DNA of 64,000 nt from Adenophora triphylla var. japonica (GCA_022495995.1 JAFEMH010000743.1:232001-296000); one strand, 5' to 3'. Positions 10,321 through 22,237 are shown, counted from the first letter of the stretch. The notes: generated by a model not told the origin, from the letters alone. Numbers and translations: made by a program.

Positions 10321-12292
10321 TTATGTTGCCATACTGGTTGCCATCTCGTAGGGGTTGAAACTGATAAACTCCTCTTGAACACAACTCCTTGGTAGGACGT
10401 ATGGAGCCTTGTTCAAATGAAAAATTTTATGCTTGAGGATTGTGGTGCTCGTCTCCTCAGCGACCACTCCCAATGTCAACCTAGGCTGCCTTGGCTCGGG
10501 TATCCCTCTAGCATGGCAATCCCCAACTGGGGGACAATCTCCCTTCACAAACCTATCAAGGCTTCCTTCATTCACCCACTTCTGGATGATCATATTCAAA
10601 CTCACACAATCCTCTGTATTGTGGCCCGTATCCTTATGGTACTCACAATACTTATTTTTGTCCCGCCTAAACTTGTTTTGAGGATTCATGGGCATGGGGG
10701 AGCCAAATCAACAGTGTTCATGATCTCCGTCCGACTGACTGTGAGGGGAGTGAAGCTTTCGGGGACTCTTTCAGTCGCCCTAGTTATGTTCTTCCCCTTG
10801 TTGTTGTTATCAACTCTAGTCGCCTCGCCTTTGAAAGGCTCTCCTGCATCAACATTCTTGGAGCTCCTTTCCCTTTTATTTTCTTTCTGCTCCTCAGCAA
10901 CGGCCATATTATAGGCCCTTTCAAATAGATCTTTCCTCGTGGTTACTCGCATGACATGTAGCTCATAATCTAAGTTGGGCGAGGACACTCCATTCCTAAA
11001 ATAATTAATAACTTCTCTGTCTGCCAAATTCTCCTCAATTTGTTCAACCAACTCTTTGAATCGGGTGAAGTAGCTCATAGTACTCTCTATCTTTCCATGA
11101 GAAATGTTGTTCAAGTGAGTGACCGTCATCTTTCATGCTCCAGCATTAGAGAACCTCTCCAAGAACTTGCGTCGCATGTATCACCATGTGTTGATGTTGC
11201 CCATAGACAGACCATGAAACCATGTTAGGGCGCACCAGTGAACGTGCTGGTCAATGCCTTACAAAGCACGTCGTCCTTTGAGGAGACCAAACACATAGTA
11301 GCCTCAAAATGTTGCATATGGTTCAAGGCGTTGGTCATCCCCACATACATTTCTAGGATGGGTAGCTTGAAACCAGTCTCTGGGGGCCCTTGTCCAACAT
11401 CCACTGAGCAAGGGGTCGAAGAGTGCTATCATTTCGTTTGACCTTACCGTTTGTCACCTGTTGATTTGCCTCCATATCATCCAACCTCCTCTTGAGGTTT
11501 AATATCTCTCTGGCGTCTAAATCATCTTTGTGATGGGGAATTGAATTGGAATTATGTCGTTTCTCTCTATAGTGCTACCTTCATGACGGCGTCCTTTCCC
11601 TTTCATTCATTAGAGGGGTCCTTTCCCTTCTGTCCCTCTTAGGGGGAGTTCGACCTCCTTTTAGAGGCGACCTACCTCAGGCACGATCAGCCTCAAGCTG
11701 CCTCCTTTTTGCCAAGTCAGCCTCTTGTTCCCGGTTGCTATTGAGCCTATCACGTAGATCGCCAGTCCAATCAGCAGAATTGTTGGCTGGGCAAGGTCCG
11801 TCGTTTCTCCTCTTACCTCCCGAAGGTATATGGGCCCCATTATCACGTCGATGGGATGTTTGAGATGGAGCTATCATTTGGGATCTATTGTCGTCCTTCT
11901 TAAGAGACTCAGGAAACTCAAGCAACTCGTTTTGAACATCGAGCAAGCTTTGCAACCCCTTTGCTCTCTCCAACAATATGTCCTTTCTGCTAGGGTGAGG
12001 AGTTAAGGGACCTGCTAGGTCGCCTGCAGCTGTTCGACTCGTCTGAAATTCATGCTTTGCTGACCACCCCCTTGGGTAATACTCTGCCTTTTCTCCCTCC
12101 TCCTATCTTGAATCCCTACTCCGTCTGCCACGCTGTTAGAACGAGTGGGTCTCCTCTTGGGGTATCCAGGTGTAGGGGAGGAAGGTTTGTAGTTCGGTTC
12201 CCAACAACATTGTCTGCACCTAGGTTGTTTCCACCAATATGTTTGTGAATGGGATCGCTTGAAGCAGTAGCGGCATGCCCATCAAAAGCCAT
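10321..12292 (-). pseudogene. Element B gag, decayed
   Basis: The start codon on the minus strand is at 12292 (MAFDGHAATASSDP), 42 nt downstream of the PBS. Recognisable parts are an N-terminal basic/proline segment, the capsid-like block MTVTHLNNISHGKIESTMSY ending near 10850 (11129-10850), and a C-terminal block KYCEYHKDTGHNTEDCVSLN near 10660-10600, typical of Tat gags in place of a classic CCHC knuckle. The reading needs several frame changes and crosses stops (for example near 12120 and 11400). Gag would form the particle that packages element RNA. Confidence 0.75.
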
Positions 12293-12333
12293 TTCAACAA
12301 GTAAGGAAGATTTTGAGGTCTAGTTTTAAACGT

Positions 12334-12351
12334 TTCCCGGTAATGGAACCA
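12334..12351 (-). other. Degenerate primer-binding site of element B
   Basis: The minus strand reads TGGTTCCATTACCGGGAA. It matches the tRNA-Asp-type PBS TGGCGCCGTTGCCGGGGA except at transition positions, consistent with decay of an old copy. It lies between a putative LTR end and the gag start. Confidence 0.6.
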
Positions 12352-12357
12352 AACAAA

Positions 12358-12948
12358 TGATGCCGTAATCTATCTGGATCAGCCTTAATACATCAATACG
12401 TTGAACTCCAGCAACTAGAAACTGAAACCATGAACAATTGTTGGGATGGTATACGGCTAATACCATCCGGTGTGATGATGAGATAAAGAGTTATATATAT
12501 GTATTGTACAATATTGAAGTTGCTTAATCTCAAAATAGCTCAATTCACCTTACCTTTTCACGTTAGATGTGGTGTAGTATATATAGTGTCGTTTAAGGGA
12601 TGTTTTGGAATCAGATGAATCATGGAGATAATGTAGGCGTAACGGTTTCGAGATTGTAGGAGCAGTTATAGATAACGACGTGGTAGGCGCATGTGTTGTT
12701 TGGTCGAGGTCCCCTGAATGATCGAGGTCGACCTGACATCGTGCCTTAACTATGCAGAGAATATATAACGGGTGGACCGTATGTTGGACGAATCTTGGTC
12801 GGTAACGAGGAGGGTCGGACAATAAGCTTGGTATACTAACCATCTTGTTGGGCTAGCACAGTTAAAATAACTTGGTGGGCCTTTTATGATTTGATGGGTC
12901 CTTAGGTTTGTTTGGATACGGGTCCACCACATTGGGCATGGGCCATCA
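12358..12948 (-). mobile_element. Element B 5' LTR (outer boundary approximate)
   Basis: The inner end is fixed by the PBS and a terminal CA (minus strand) at 12358-12359. The outer end is a guess at a TG/CA near 12948, before sequence of different composition; no partner LTR is in the window to confirm it. On the minus strand TATA-like boxes (CTATATATAC near 12590 and TTATATATTC near 12775) suit an LTR promoter. Confidence 0.45.
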
Positions 12949-13024
12949 TTTTTATTTCGTTCAAGAACATTTTAGGATTACGAATAACTATTTAAAATTG
13001 ACTACAATTTTTGGTTATCATATA

Positions 13025-13285
13025 CTCCCTTACGTTTGGACACAAAGAAAAGAAAAAGTAGGATAGATAATTATTGGGAGGAGACATTGTTAGTATTAAA
13101 GTAAAGTAGCAGTGAGAATACGTGGGAGGAATATCAAGTTGATTGATATTGCGAGTATAAAAATAAAGTAGGAGAGATTATAAATGAGAGGAATAATATT
13201 AAAATTTTGTCATTTTGAACTGTGTTCATTGAGGTAAGACAAACCAAAAAGAAAATTAGCATCCAATGAAGTAGGATGGAGGGAG
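13025..13285. mobile_element. Stowaway-like MITE (261 bp)
   Basis: The ends are imperfect terminal inverted repeats, CTCCCTTACGTT at the left and the inverse of CTCCCTCCATCC at the right, flanked by TA on both sides. The CTCCCTCCGT-type end and TA target duplication are characteristic of Tc1/mariner-related Stowaway MITEs. The interior is AT-rich and non-coding. Confidence 0.75.
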
Positions 13286-13287
13286 TA

Positions 13288-13676
13288 TAGAGTAGCCTAA
13301 TTTAATAAATTTGACAAATATTAATATTATATTTTTTTTTGTTTTCATTTGAAAACAAAACAAGGATGGTGTTAAAAATATAAAAAAATATGCTACATTT
13401 GTCAATCAACATGAACAAATTCGTCATTTTTTCACATTTTTTTTTCCACTGTAAAAAATATGCATGAAAATACACTGTTGTATTATTCAAATTTAAAGTA
13501 CGCTAGTCTATTTGTAAACTTTTGTACAATATACACTATTCTAAATAATTACTATTTATGTTTCATTTGAAATTGCGAAATATTGACGAAAATTGTCCAC
13601 CTAAATACATATTGACCAAAAATTTATAGAAAATTTAATAATTTTATTGAAAATCTAAAATTTGTTATTGAAAGTA
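13288..13676. other. AT-rich spacer with no recognisable feature
   Basis: This 389-bp stretch has long A/T runs and only one short open frame, which looks spurious. I see no gene, terminal repeat or LTR end. Confidence 0.6.
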
Positions 13677-14169
13677 TGTTGGAACATAATAATCCATAAA
13701 CCAAAGGCCGTCTCATATCTAGAATAATAAGAGAGAAGAAAGAGGAGCGAAAGCATGTACCTGATGATTCCATTATGTTGTTCTTCAAACAAAGACCGGA
13801 GAAATGGATGAAGATGGGGTAGATCTTCTAAGTAATAAGTGCCCTTAATTCTCTTGTCTTCGATATACTTTGGGAAGAGTTTTACTAAATGAGAATGTGA
13901 AAATCAATCAAAATTCAAATTGGATTCATAGGCTGATGGAAAGGCCTTTATAAAGGAATCCAAGAGGCGCCTTACTTAGGGACTACACCTATTGATGAAT
14001 AAGGAATTACCATTATGCCCATCATTTAATGGTAGTCTTATTCTATGGAATTCTACACATTATGTTATACCCTATACTTTATACCAAACATTATAATATT
14101 GATTACTAATTTATTAAGTACTTTCACTAATAATACATTTCTTATAATTTTATAATCCATGTTCTAACA
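13677..14169 (-). mobile_element. Element I (copia remnant), 3' LTR (493 bp)
   Basis: On the minus strand it runs from TGTTAGAACA to TGTTCCAACA, a TG...CA segment with short terminal inverted repeats. It is preceded by the polypurine tract AAGTGGGAGAT, typical of Tork-like copia elements, which marks it as a 3' LTR. Confidence 0.75.
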
Positions 14170-14180
14170 ATCTCCCACTT
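14170..14180 (-). other. Polypurine tract of element I
   Basis: The minus strand reads AAGTGGGAGAT immediately before the LTR start; the same core is found in element G (59234-59244). Confidence 0.75.
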
Positions 14181-14447
14181 GGATTATAATAACATATATT
14201 CATACTTAATAAAATCCTTCAATCATATTTATAACACAAATGACAACCCTTATGTGCACTTTGTTGTCATTCAAAACCAATCCCGTCAATTTAGTCATAT
14301 AAGTATAAGGACTAATGGGGAAGTCATTGTAATTAATTCGCAACTCATCCCACAATAATCACATATATATATCCGACTAAACGACATAGATCAAAATATA
14401 GATGTGTAGCATGGATTACTAATTGAATGTGTATCTACATACATATT
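14181..14447 (-). mobile_element. Element I, truncated internal 3' region
   Basis: This non-coding sequence lies upstream of the polypurine tract on the minus strand. It is abruptly ended by the Ogre 3' LTR at 14448; the rest of element I is missing from the window. No protein similarity is visible. Confidence 0.55.
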
Positions 14448-15952
14448 TGAAATTACCCGGATCGCGCCCGGGCTGCGCGGCGAGCGGTTGTCTTTCGCGG
14501 ATGTTTGGGACCTCGCTTTCGGGAAGGAGAGGAGTCGTCACGCGGTATTGTATTTTGAGCCCAAACTTTGAAAATGGCTTTGAAAAGGGTGTCGTTATGT
14601 ATTTTGAGTCCAAACTTTGGAAATAGCTTTGAAAAGTGTCGTTTTGAACCGGGCATTACATTGTTAGCAATTTTATGGAAAAAAGCATTGAATGAGATGC
14701 GATCAATGAATCGTTTTGTGACTCAAACTTTGATAAGTAAATACTATCAAGAGCCAAACGGCTCGGACTTGTAAATGACAGTTTTTAAAATGCGGTATCA
14801 ACGGAATCAAACGATCCGGATATTAAAGGTGCGATCAACGAGCCAAACGGCTCGGACTTGTAAAGTTGCGTAATTTAAATGACAATCAACGGATCAAACG
14901 ATCCGGACTTGTAAATGACTATCACGAACCAAACAGTTCGGACTATGAAATTGCGAATCAACGGATCAAACGATCCTGACCGTAAATGACATAAAAGTAA
15001 ATAACGGGGCCGAAACGCCGTTTTATCCCGAGATTACTTCTCTTACGGGAGAGAAGATGATCTTGGACTAAAATGTATCGGACCCCGTAGACGGTGTGAC
15101 GCCTACATTTTAATGATTCTCGACCGAAGCGGTTGTAGCGATTAACATGTAAGCCGAGACGGAATGAGTGATTAGGGAGAGAGAGTGTTACCTACGGCTA
15201 GGGGTTGACTCTTTTGGCTTGGTTGACATATACGGGATACAGTTTAGTGTTTGGAAGGGTGTTTCGAGTTTGTTTGGTTTGTGTTTGGTTAAAAGACGAG
15301 GTTTTCACGCAAATCGAGACAAAATGGGGCTCGGGAGAAGGTTGGAAATGGTTATGCCGTGGGCTTTGGGTGAAAATGTTTAGTATTTTTTCCCCTCTAA
15401 ATGTTTTGACAGCCCTTGTATTTATATGGTGATTTTGTAAAATAGTCTGGACGGACTTATCCTCAATTTGGGGAGATTTTGTGGTATTTTAGAAAATGGG
15501 AGGACTTGTTGGCAATTCTGTTTTGCCTGTAAAACAGTTCGGACGGACTGTGACTCAATCTCAGTGGCATTTTGGTCTTTTCACCTTGAAATTTGATTGA
15601 TGTTGACTAGAGAGCTTTGGCATGTGATCCACGTGCCCGTGTGGCTCACCTAGGCTAGGGTTTTCGTCCCGTTATTCCCGGTTTTGTCCATTTTTTAAAT
15701 AACTGTCCGAAAAATGTTCGAAACGCCCCCGGAAAGTGCCGAAAAGTGCATTTTTCAGGAAAAGCTATACTTTTACGTGTGATAACGTGTGTTGAGTACG
15801 CTTTGATGTTGGGATGCATGGAACAGTCCCGAGATGTCTCGTTGGCTTGAGAACGGAGAGTTTAACGGGTTCTGGTTAACCTGGAGCTGGCCAATTAACG
15901 AATTCCGGTTAACTTTTAACGGATTTTGACGATCCAGATTTGGGTACTTATA
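14448..15952 (-). mobile_element. Ogre element, 3' LTR (1505 bp)
   Basis: It is homologous along its length to the 5' LTR at 51059-53072, starting TGAAATTACCCGG on the plus strand and ending GGGTACTTATA, where the 5' LTR has CTTACA. It is shorter mainly because it lacks the block equivalent to about 51290-51765 and two of the four 58-bp tandem units. It contains the hairpin array (14751-14980) and two copies of the GTCCGGACGGAC palindrome (15443-15458, 15535-15550). The many differences from its partner suggest an old insertion. Confidence 0.85.
14751..14980. repeat. Covarying AAAC-loop hairpin array in the Ogre 3' LTR
   Basis: Six units follow the plan stem-AAAC-stem-GGAC. Stems seen are GAGCC/GGCTC (14751), CGGAATC/GATCCG with a bulge (14802), CGAGCC/GGCTCG (14839), CGGATC/GATCCG (14890), CGAACC/AGTTCG (14925) and CGGATC/GATCCT (14962). 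The stem sequence changes between units while pairing is largely kept. Confidence 0.8.
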
Positions 15953-16135
15953 GTAGCCCCTCGGCGACGTCACTTTCGAAGGAAGTGGGGTCATCGAAAA
16001 AAGATAAGGATCCAAATCGAGGGATGCCTTACTTGAAGAGACCTGAGAGGTCAGATGGTTGGATTCTTAGCGAAAGGATTCCTATGTATCCCGAGCGGGA
16101 ATCAATTCGATCGTAGCTCATAGGTGTAAGGGCCG
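15953..16135 (-). other. Ogre 3' untranslated region and weak polypurine tract
   Basis: Next to the 3' LTR the minus strand reads CGAGGGGCTAC, the only purine-rich candidate for a polypurine tract and a weak one. The remainder up to 16135 is non-coding. Confidence 0.45.
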
Positions 16136-16690
16136 TGTGTGGGGACCTTAACCTAAGAGAGACTATTGTGAGGCATCTAAACCTAAGTGAGACTGTTGTA
16201 TGGCAACTGAACCTGAATGGAGACTGTTGTGAGGCATCTGAACCTAAGTGAGACCATTGAGAGGCATCTGAACCTGAATGGAGACTGTTGTGAGGCGTCC
16301 GAACCTAAGTGAGACCATTGAGAGGCGTCTGAACCTGAATAGAGACTGTTGTGAGGCTTCTGAACCTAAGTGAGACTGTTGTGAGGCGTCTGAACCTGAA
16401 TGGAGACTGTTGTGAGGCGTCCGAACCTAAGTGAGACCATTGAGAGGCGTCTGAACCTGAATGGAGACTGTTGTGAGGCATCTGAACCTAAGTGAGACCA
16501 TTGAGAGGCGTCTGAACCTGAATGGAGACTGTTGTGAGGCATCTGAACTTAAGTGAGACCATTGAGAGGCGTTTGAACCTGAATGGAGACTGTTGTGAGG
16601 CGTCTGAACCTAAGTGAGACCATTGAGAGGCGTCTGAACCTGAATGGACACTATTGTGAGGCATCTGAACCTAAGTGAGATTATTCCGGA
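16136..16690. repeat. Alternating two-type tandem array in the Ogre 3' region
   Basis: About eight to nine copies of a 61-bp unit are present. Each is made of two related half-units: type 1, GAGGC.TC.GAACCTAAGTG ending AGACCATTGA, and type 2, GAGGC.TCTGAACCTGAATG ending GAGACTGTTGT. The half-units alternate regularly, a small higher-order repeat. Element E inserted just to the right. Confidence 0.85.
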
Positions 16691-16707
16691 TTTGACGGAA
16701 AGGATTT

Positions 16708-17668
16708 TGTTAGTGTAAACTGCAGGTGATATCGTAGATGATTTCCCAAATTCCAAGTGATATCGCAGATGATTTCCTGAACTAGAATTTATATAGTTTA
16801 TATTTCTTGTTTATTATTTAATGGACTAATGTGCTAAGATAATCTGTATATTCTATGGTTTATGTTTATATTTCAGAGTGCAATAGCATCAAAGAAAGAG
16901 CTAGACACGTGTGGAATTTGGAAGGAAACAATTTATGCATTTTATGTATAAATTCGTTACTTTGGCAACAACAATTAAAACGTGTGGAGACTTGGTCAAG
17001 GAGTTGTTGCTGAATAAAAGAAGAGTACAAGGTTGATAAAGCTTGGGAGTACAAGGCGTGGAAGCTTGGACTTGAGGATTAATCAACTCGGTTGCTACAA
17101 TTTAGGAAATGGGAGCTAGAATTGAGGAACAAACTCAACCACTCTCCCTACTCTTCCTCAACGTGCAAATACAGCCCCAAGGCTGTTAATTGAGTAGCCT
17201 TCAAGTATTTGAAGACTATAAATAAGCTTGGAAGGTTTCATTTGAAGAGATGCCAATTTACACCAACACATTCACACTTTCGAAAGCTTAGAGATAGAGT
17301 TCTTTGTTTGGTTCTTTAATCCTTCCTACCTTGTAATTTCACACTTGATTACATTGGTATCAAGTTGTGTGAATGCTAGGATAGGATTCCGTTCTTTATC
17401 TCTTGATTCATAGAGCTCAAAATTGTTATAGCTATAGGGAACATTTTCGGCTTTGTAAATTCATTATAGTGATTATAAAGTCTTGCCTAAGAGGCACTCT
17501 CAAGTTATATTTATATAACTTGAGAAAAACAATTTTGGTGCTTTTATTCCGCTGCAAACTCTTTTACAAAATTGTTTTATTTTCGAAGTGTGTGTGCTAT
17601 CCCAAGTGCTATCGTTGGTGTTGTTATCACCTTAGATATCACTTGTGATTCTGGCCATGACAATTTCA
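16708..17668 (+). mobile_element. Element E (SIRE-type copia), 5' LTR (961 bp)
   Basis: It begins TGTTAGTGTAAACTGC and ends GACAATTTCA, followed by the PBS. The same start recurs at 31658 after a polypurine tract. It contains several copies of the element-specific GTGATATC / GTGCTATC motif (16726, 16757, 17594-17642). A TATA-like CTATAAATAAGC near 17215 may be the promoter. The two LTRs look roughly 97% identical by eye. Confidence 0.88.
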
Positions 17669-17670
17669 AT

Positions 17671-17682
17671 TGGTATTAGAGC
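17671..17682 (+). other. Primer-binding site of element E (initiator tRNA-Met)
   Basis: TGGTATTAGAGC differs at one base from the usual TGGTATCAGAGC and follows the LTR end by two bases. Confidence 0.85.
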
Positions 17683-17720
17683 AGGTCACTTGACGATACT
17701 AAGTGCTTGGTCTAGGTGTC

Positions 17721-19557
17721 ATGGCTTTTGATCCTACAAATCCAAACCAAAAATGTCTTTCTATTTTAGATGGTTCGAATTATGCATATTGGAAAATTCG
17801 TCTTCGCTCGCATATCAAATCAATTGATCTTCGAGCATGGCGATCTATAGTTAATGGGTACTCTCTTCCACTGTTACCTCCTAATGAGGATGGTGATATT
17901 CAGGTTAAACCTGAAGGCGAGTGGACTAATGAAGAGATCACCCTAGCTAACTATAATGAGAAAGCTCTTAATGCTATCTTTAAGTGGGTTGACATGCATA
18001 TTTTTAAACTTATTCAAAATAGTTCCACAGCTCAAGAAGCTTGGGATATTTTACAAAGATTTTGTGAAGGTGATTCTAGTGTGCGTGAAAACAAACTTAG
18101 AGATCTTACTGGCAAATTTGAAAGGTTGAGAATGGGTGAAAATGATACCATTTCCTCTTATTCTGAAAAATTGTTTGACATTGCTAATGAGTGTCAACTT
18201 TTAGGTGAACCTTTTACAAACAAACAATTGATTTCAAAGGCTATTAGAACTCTCCCTTAGCGTTTTAATATAAAGGTTTCATCTATAGAAGAGGCTCACA
18301 ATCTTTCTACTATGGACATCAATTTCTTAATGAGCATTTTAAAAAAATTTGAGTCAAACCTTTCTGAGCAAAGTGAAGCTTCTAAAGGCAAGAGTGTTGC
18401 TTTAAAAGTTCAATCCTCTAGTGTATCAACTAATGAGAATGACAAAATTTTTGAGTAATTAGGTGAAGATGCCAGTGTTGCCTTGCTTGCTAGGAAATAT
18501 AAATCTATGTTACGAAAATTTAACAAAGAAAATGTGCAGGTGAAGGCTAAAAAGCAAAAAACCAAGGTGTACAATTCAATGCCAAAGAGGGCATTTCCAT
18601 CTACTCAGAAAGGTGGTCCCATAAGGAGAGCATCATCAGATCAATCTAGATCTGATTCGAAAAACCTTGAATCAATCCAATGTCATGCTTGCTCTGGATG
18701 GGGTCATTACTCAAACGAGTGTGCTAACACTCTAAGGAAGATGGGAAAGAACCTATGGGTTTCTCAGTGACAATGAGGATGAGGAGACCAATCAATCTGA
18801 AGATTCAGATCAAACAACAATGGTGGTCACAAATTGTGACTCGAATTCTGTCAGTGATACCCCATGTGATATCCAAAATGGGATAACACCTGAGATATCA
18901 TCAACCAGGTATACAAATTTTAATTTTATAAATGTTGTTTGTTTTGTGGGTTCTGTTAACATGGATGCAGGTAGTTCACAAGAGGGTGAACAAAGTAAGG
19001 AGTTCAGCAAGGATGAACTCATTTGTGGTCTTAAGAACCTTTGCAAAGAATTGGTGGATGAATGGAAGAAAGAGAACAAGAAGGTGGTTTCTCTGTCCAA
19101 AGAGGTTCAAGACCTGACTAATGGCTTGACTAGATTGGAAGTTCAACTTACAAAGAAGGATGTGGAGCTGGACAAAGTCAAGGCCAAGCTTACTCTTGCC
19201 GAGGCCACGTTTAAGAAACTCAACACGAGTTCTTCCAAGTTAGATGCAATTCTTGAGTTGAGCAAACCACTCAAGGCAGGTATAGGTTTTCAAGAGTCTT
19301 TAAATGCTATTACATTTACTTTGGCTAATAAGGAAGATAAGTTAGTTTTTGTTAAAGAAAGAGACCAGGTCGAACTAATATCTTCTGATAAGTCTTCTGA
19401 CAAGGTAAAAATATGTAACTACTGTTACTCTACTGGACATTTGAAAAATGATTGTAAAACACTTTTAAAAAAACAGTCCAGTTCCTGTGTGATACCTGAA
19501 GTGCTACCTAGCACGTCGAGATATCCTTTGGCGATCGAAGAGAAATTATCAAAGTAG
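17721..19557 (+). pseudogene. gag: Element E gag with two zinc knuckles, decayed
   Basis: The start MAFDPTNPNQ matches the start of the F gag (23276). The capsid-type region follows (WKIRLRSHIKSIDLRAW...), then a first knuckle CHACSGWGHYSNEC (about 18680), an acidic linker rich in the element's own motif, a Leu/Lys coiled-coil (about 19010-19250) and a second knuckle CNYCYSTGHLKNDC (about 19417). Two zinc knuckles and a long linker fit the SIRE lineage. It is broken by a TAG at 18258-18260, a TAA near 18456 and a frameshift at about 18765 after LWVS, so full-length Gag cannot be made. Confidence 0.85.
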
Positions 19558-19569
19558 GAAAGTATGGAA

Positions 19570-21163
19570 ACCTAAGTCTAACCTAATATGTGATGTTGTG
19601 TGCACTGCCTTAAAAACTAATGTTGAAGGTTCATGGTATTTTGATAGTGGTTGTTCACGTCACATGACAGGAACAAAAATGTTTTTAAAAGAATATGAAC
19701 CTATTCAAGGTGGTAGTGTAACGTATGGTGGTGGTGGCAAGAGTAATATAGTAGGAAAAGGGATTTTAAATGTACCTGGATTTCCTGCTTTGAAAAATGT
19801 TTTGCATGTTGATGGGCTTGTTACTAATTTAATTAGTATTAGCCAACTCTGTGATGACAACCTTGAAGTGAAATTCATTAAAAACACTTGTGAAGTTTTT
19901 GATTGTACCAATAACTGTGTTATGACTGGTACTAGGTCAAGTAATAACTGTTATCTTGTTGAGGATAAACAAGTGTTTCATTCTGTGAGGGTTGATGATG
20001 CTGCCTTGTGGCATCAAAATTTGGGTCATGCCCATTTTCGTAACATTGTGAAACTCATTAAGGCTGAAGCTATAAGAGGTATACCTAGTCTGGACATAAG
20101 TAAGAAAATCATATGTGAGGATTGTCTTAAAGGTAAACAAACACGTGCTACCCATAATGCTACCCAACATAATGAGGAGTATTCTGGGACAACTCACTGT
20201 TTTCAATTAATGCATATGAATTTAATGGGTCCAGTTGAGGTAGACAGTATAGGAGGCAAGAGATATACTTTTGTAATAGTTGATGATTTTTCTAGATTTA
20301 CTTGGGTATATTTTTTGAAAGAAAAATCAGAAACTTTTGAAAAGTTTAGGATCTTACATGCTAAAATCAAAAACATGTTTTGTGCTCTTATCATGAGAAT
20401 AAGGTTTGATCATGGAACGGAGTTTGATAATTCATTGTTTTTTACTTTTTGTGAATTAAAAGAAATTAAACATGAGTTTTCTACTCCTAAAACACCTCAA
20501 CAAAATGGGGTGGCTGAAAGGAAAAATAGGACCTTACTTGAAATGGCACGTGTGATGTTGTTTTCAAAAAGAATTTCAAAAAGATTTTGGGCTGAGGCCT
20601 TAAACACAGCTTGTCACACGGCCAATAGAGTTTTTCTAAGACCTGGTACTAGAATGACACGTTATGAAATTTTGAATGGTAGGATACCAAAAGTTCATTA
20701 TTTTCATACATTTGGGTGTGTGTGTTATGTTCTAAATGATCGGGATTACTTAGCTAAATTTGACTCTAAAAGTGATAAGGCTATATTTCTTGGGTATGCT
20801 CAGGACAGTCGAGCATATAGGGTTTATAACCTTAAGTTAAAAACCACTCAGGAATCAATTAACGTTGTTTTTGATGACTTAGCAAGTGTTACAGGTGATG
20901 GAGTTCAGGAATCTCCATTGATATTGCTGGAAGAACTGGAGGATCAAAATCAAGTAAGTGATACCTCAGGTGCTGGCCCAAGTGTTGCCACTGAAGGGAT
21001 AGCATCTCCAGTATCACCCAAGAACAGTCCAGCAACTGAAAAGGATAAACAATCAGATGATGATGCACATGTGCATAAAGATTTGAGAAGGGATCCACCA
21101 GCTAGGATCCGAAGAGATCATCCTTCATCTCAAATCATTGGAGAAGCAAGTGAAGGGGTATGA
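19570..21163 (+). pseudogene. pol: Element E protease and integrase (first DDE Asp replaced by Asn)
   Basis: An open frame of 521 codons from 19598 encodes protease YFDSGCSRHMTG (about 19640), the integrase zinc-binding domain LWHQNLGHAHF...CEDCLKGK (20008-20130) and the catalytic core. In the core LMHMNLMGPV (about 20210) has Asn where element F and the family have Asp; the second Asp (RFDHGTEF) and the Glu (GVAERKNR) are present. It ends at a TGA that probably replaced CGA. Integrase is therefore expected to be dead even where the frame is open. Confidence 0.88.
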
Positions 21164-22232
21164 ACAAGGAACAAAGGGCATTTTAGTGACCGTGAAATGG
21201 CAAGGTATGTGTGCATGTCCACCACATACCACAAGGTAAAATATTCCTGTTTTGTTTCTTCTTTAGAACCCAAAAATATTACTGAAGCTTTAAAAGATAA
21301 TTTTTGGATACATGCCATGCAAGAGGAAGTTGAACAATTTGCTCGTAATGAAGTTTGGTGTTTAGTACCACGTCCCATTAACACTAATGTAATTGGTACA
21401 AAATGGATTTTCAAGAATAAATCAGATGAGCAAGGAAATATTGTTAGGAACAAAGCTCCTCTCGTAGCTTAAGGTTACACCCAAATTGAAGGTGTTGACT
21501 TTGATGAGACCTTTGCTCCTGTTGCTAGAATAGAATCCATAAGACTCCTCTTGGCTATAGCTTGTTTTCTAAAAATTACCTTGTTTCAAATGGATGTTAA
21601 AGCTGCCTTTTTAAAAGGTTATTTAAAAGAAGAAATTTTTGTTGAACAACCAAAAGGATTTGAAGATCCTCATCTACCAAACCATGTATATAGACTTGAT
21701 AAAGCCCTATATAGCTTGAAACAAGCTCCACGTGCATGATATGGTCGCTTAACCTCTTTCTTACTTGAATATGATTTTACAAGAGGTGAAGCAGATAGGA
21801 CCTTATTTATCCTAAGGCATGGCAAAGAAACAATCATTGTTCAAATCTATGTTGATGACATAGTCTATGGCTCTACTTCTCAAACGTGTTTAAATGATTT
21901 TGTAGAGGCTATGACATCAACATTTGAAATGAGCATGATTGGTGAGTTAACATTCTTTCTAAGCTTGTAGGTTAAACAATCAAATGAAGGAATATTCATT
22001 TCTCAAAGTAAGTATGCAAAAAGCCAAGTGAAACGCTTTGGGTTGGAAGGAGCAAAAAGTTCAAAAATCCATATGTGTTCTTCTCTTAAACTTGATAGAG
22101 ACCAAGTAGGTGATGATATTGATCCTACTCTATATCGTTCTATGATAGGTAGCCTTCTCTATCTCACTTCTAGTCATCCTGATATCATGTTTAGTGTGTG
22201 CCTTTGTGCACGTTATCAAGCCAATCCTAAAG
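21164..22232 (+). pseudogene. pol: Element E reverse transcriptase, 5' part, interrupted by element F
   Basis: One frame, continuous with the integrase frame, reads through four nonsense codons: after GEASEGV (21161-21163), after APLVA (near 21471), after QAPRA (near 21738) and after FFLSL (near 21968). Motifs present include [21 protein letters not shown] (first catalytic Asp, 21590) and QIYVDDIVYGS (YVDD at 21848-21859). The sequence stops at ...ARYQANPKVS where element F has inserted and resumes at 27505. All the stops can be explained by single C-to-T or G-to-A changes. Confidence 0.88.
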
Positions 22233-22237
22233 TCTCC
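22233..22237. repeat. Left target-site duplication of element F
   Basis: tctcc, repeated at 27505-27509 on the other side of element F; removing F and one copy restores a continuous copia RT-RNase H reading in E. Confidence 0.88.

Noticed and set aside
10417..10914. A 165-codon plus-strand ORF over the gag of element B
   Set aside because: Opposite-strand shadow of gag; Leu/Ser/Pro-rich, no recognisable motif.
14751..14980. Possible tRNA or small structured RNA gene
   Set aside because: The stems are 5-6 bp hairpins in tandem; there is no cloverleaf, anticodon arm or A/B box arrangement.
16136..16690. CRISPR-like array of 30-bp repeats
   Set aside because: Units are contiguous with no unique spacers, alternate between two types and lie in a plant retroelement 3' region.
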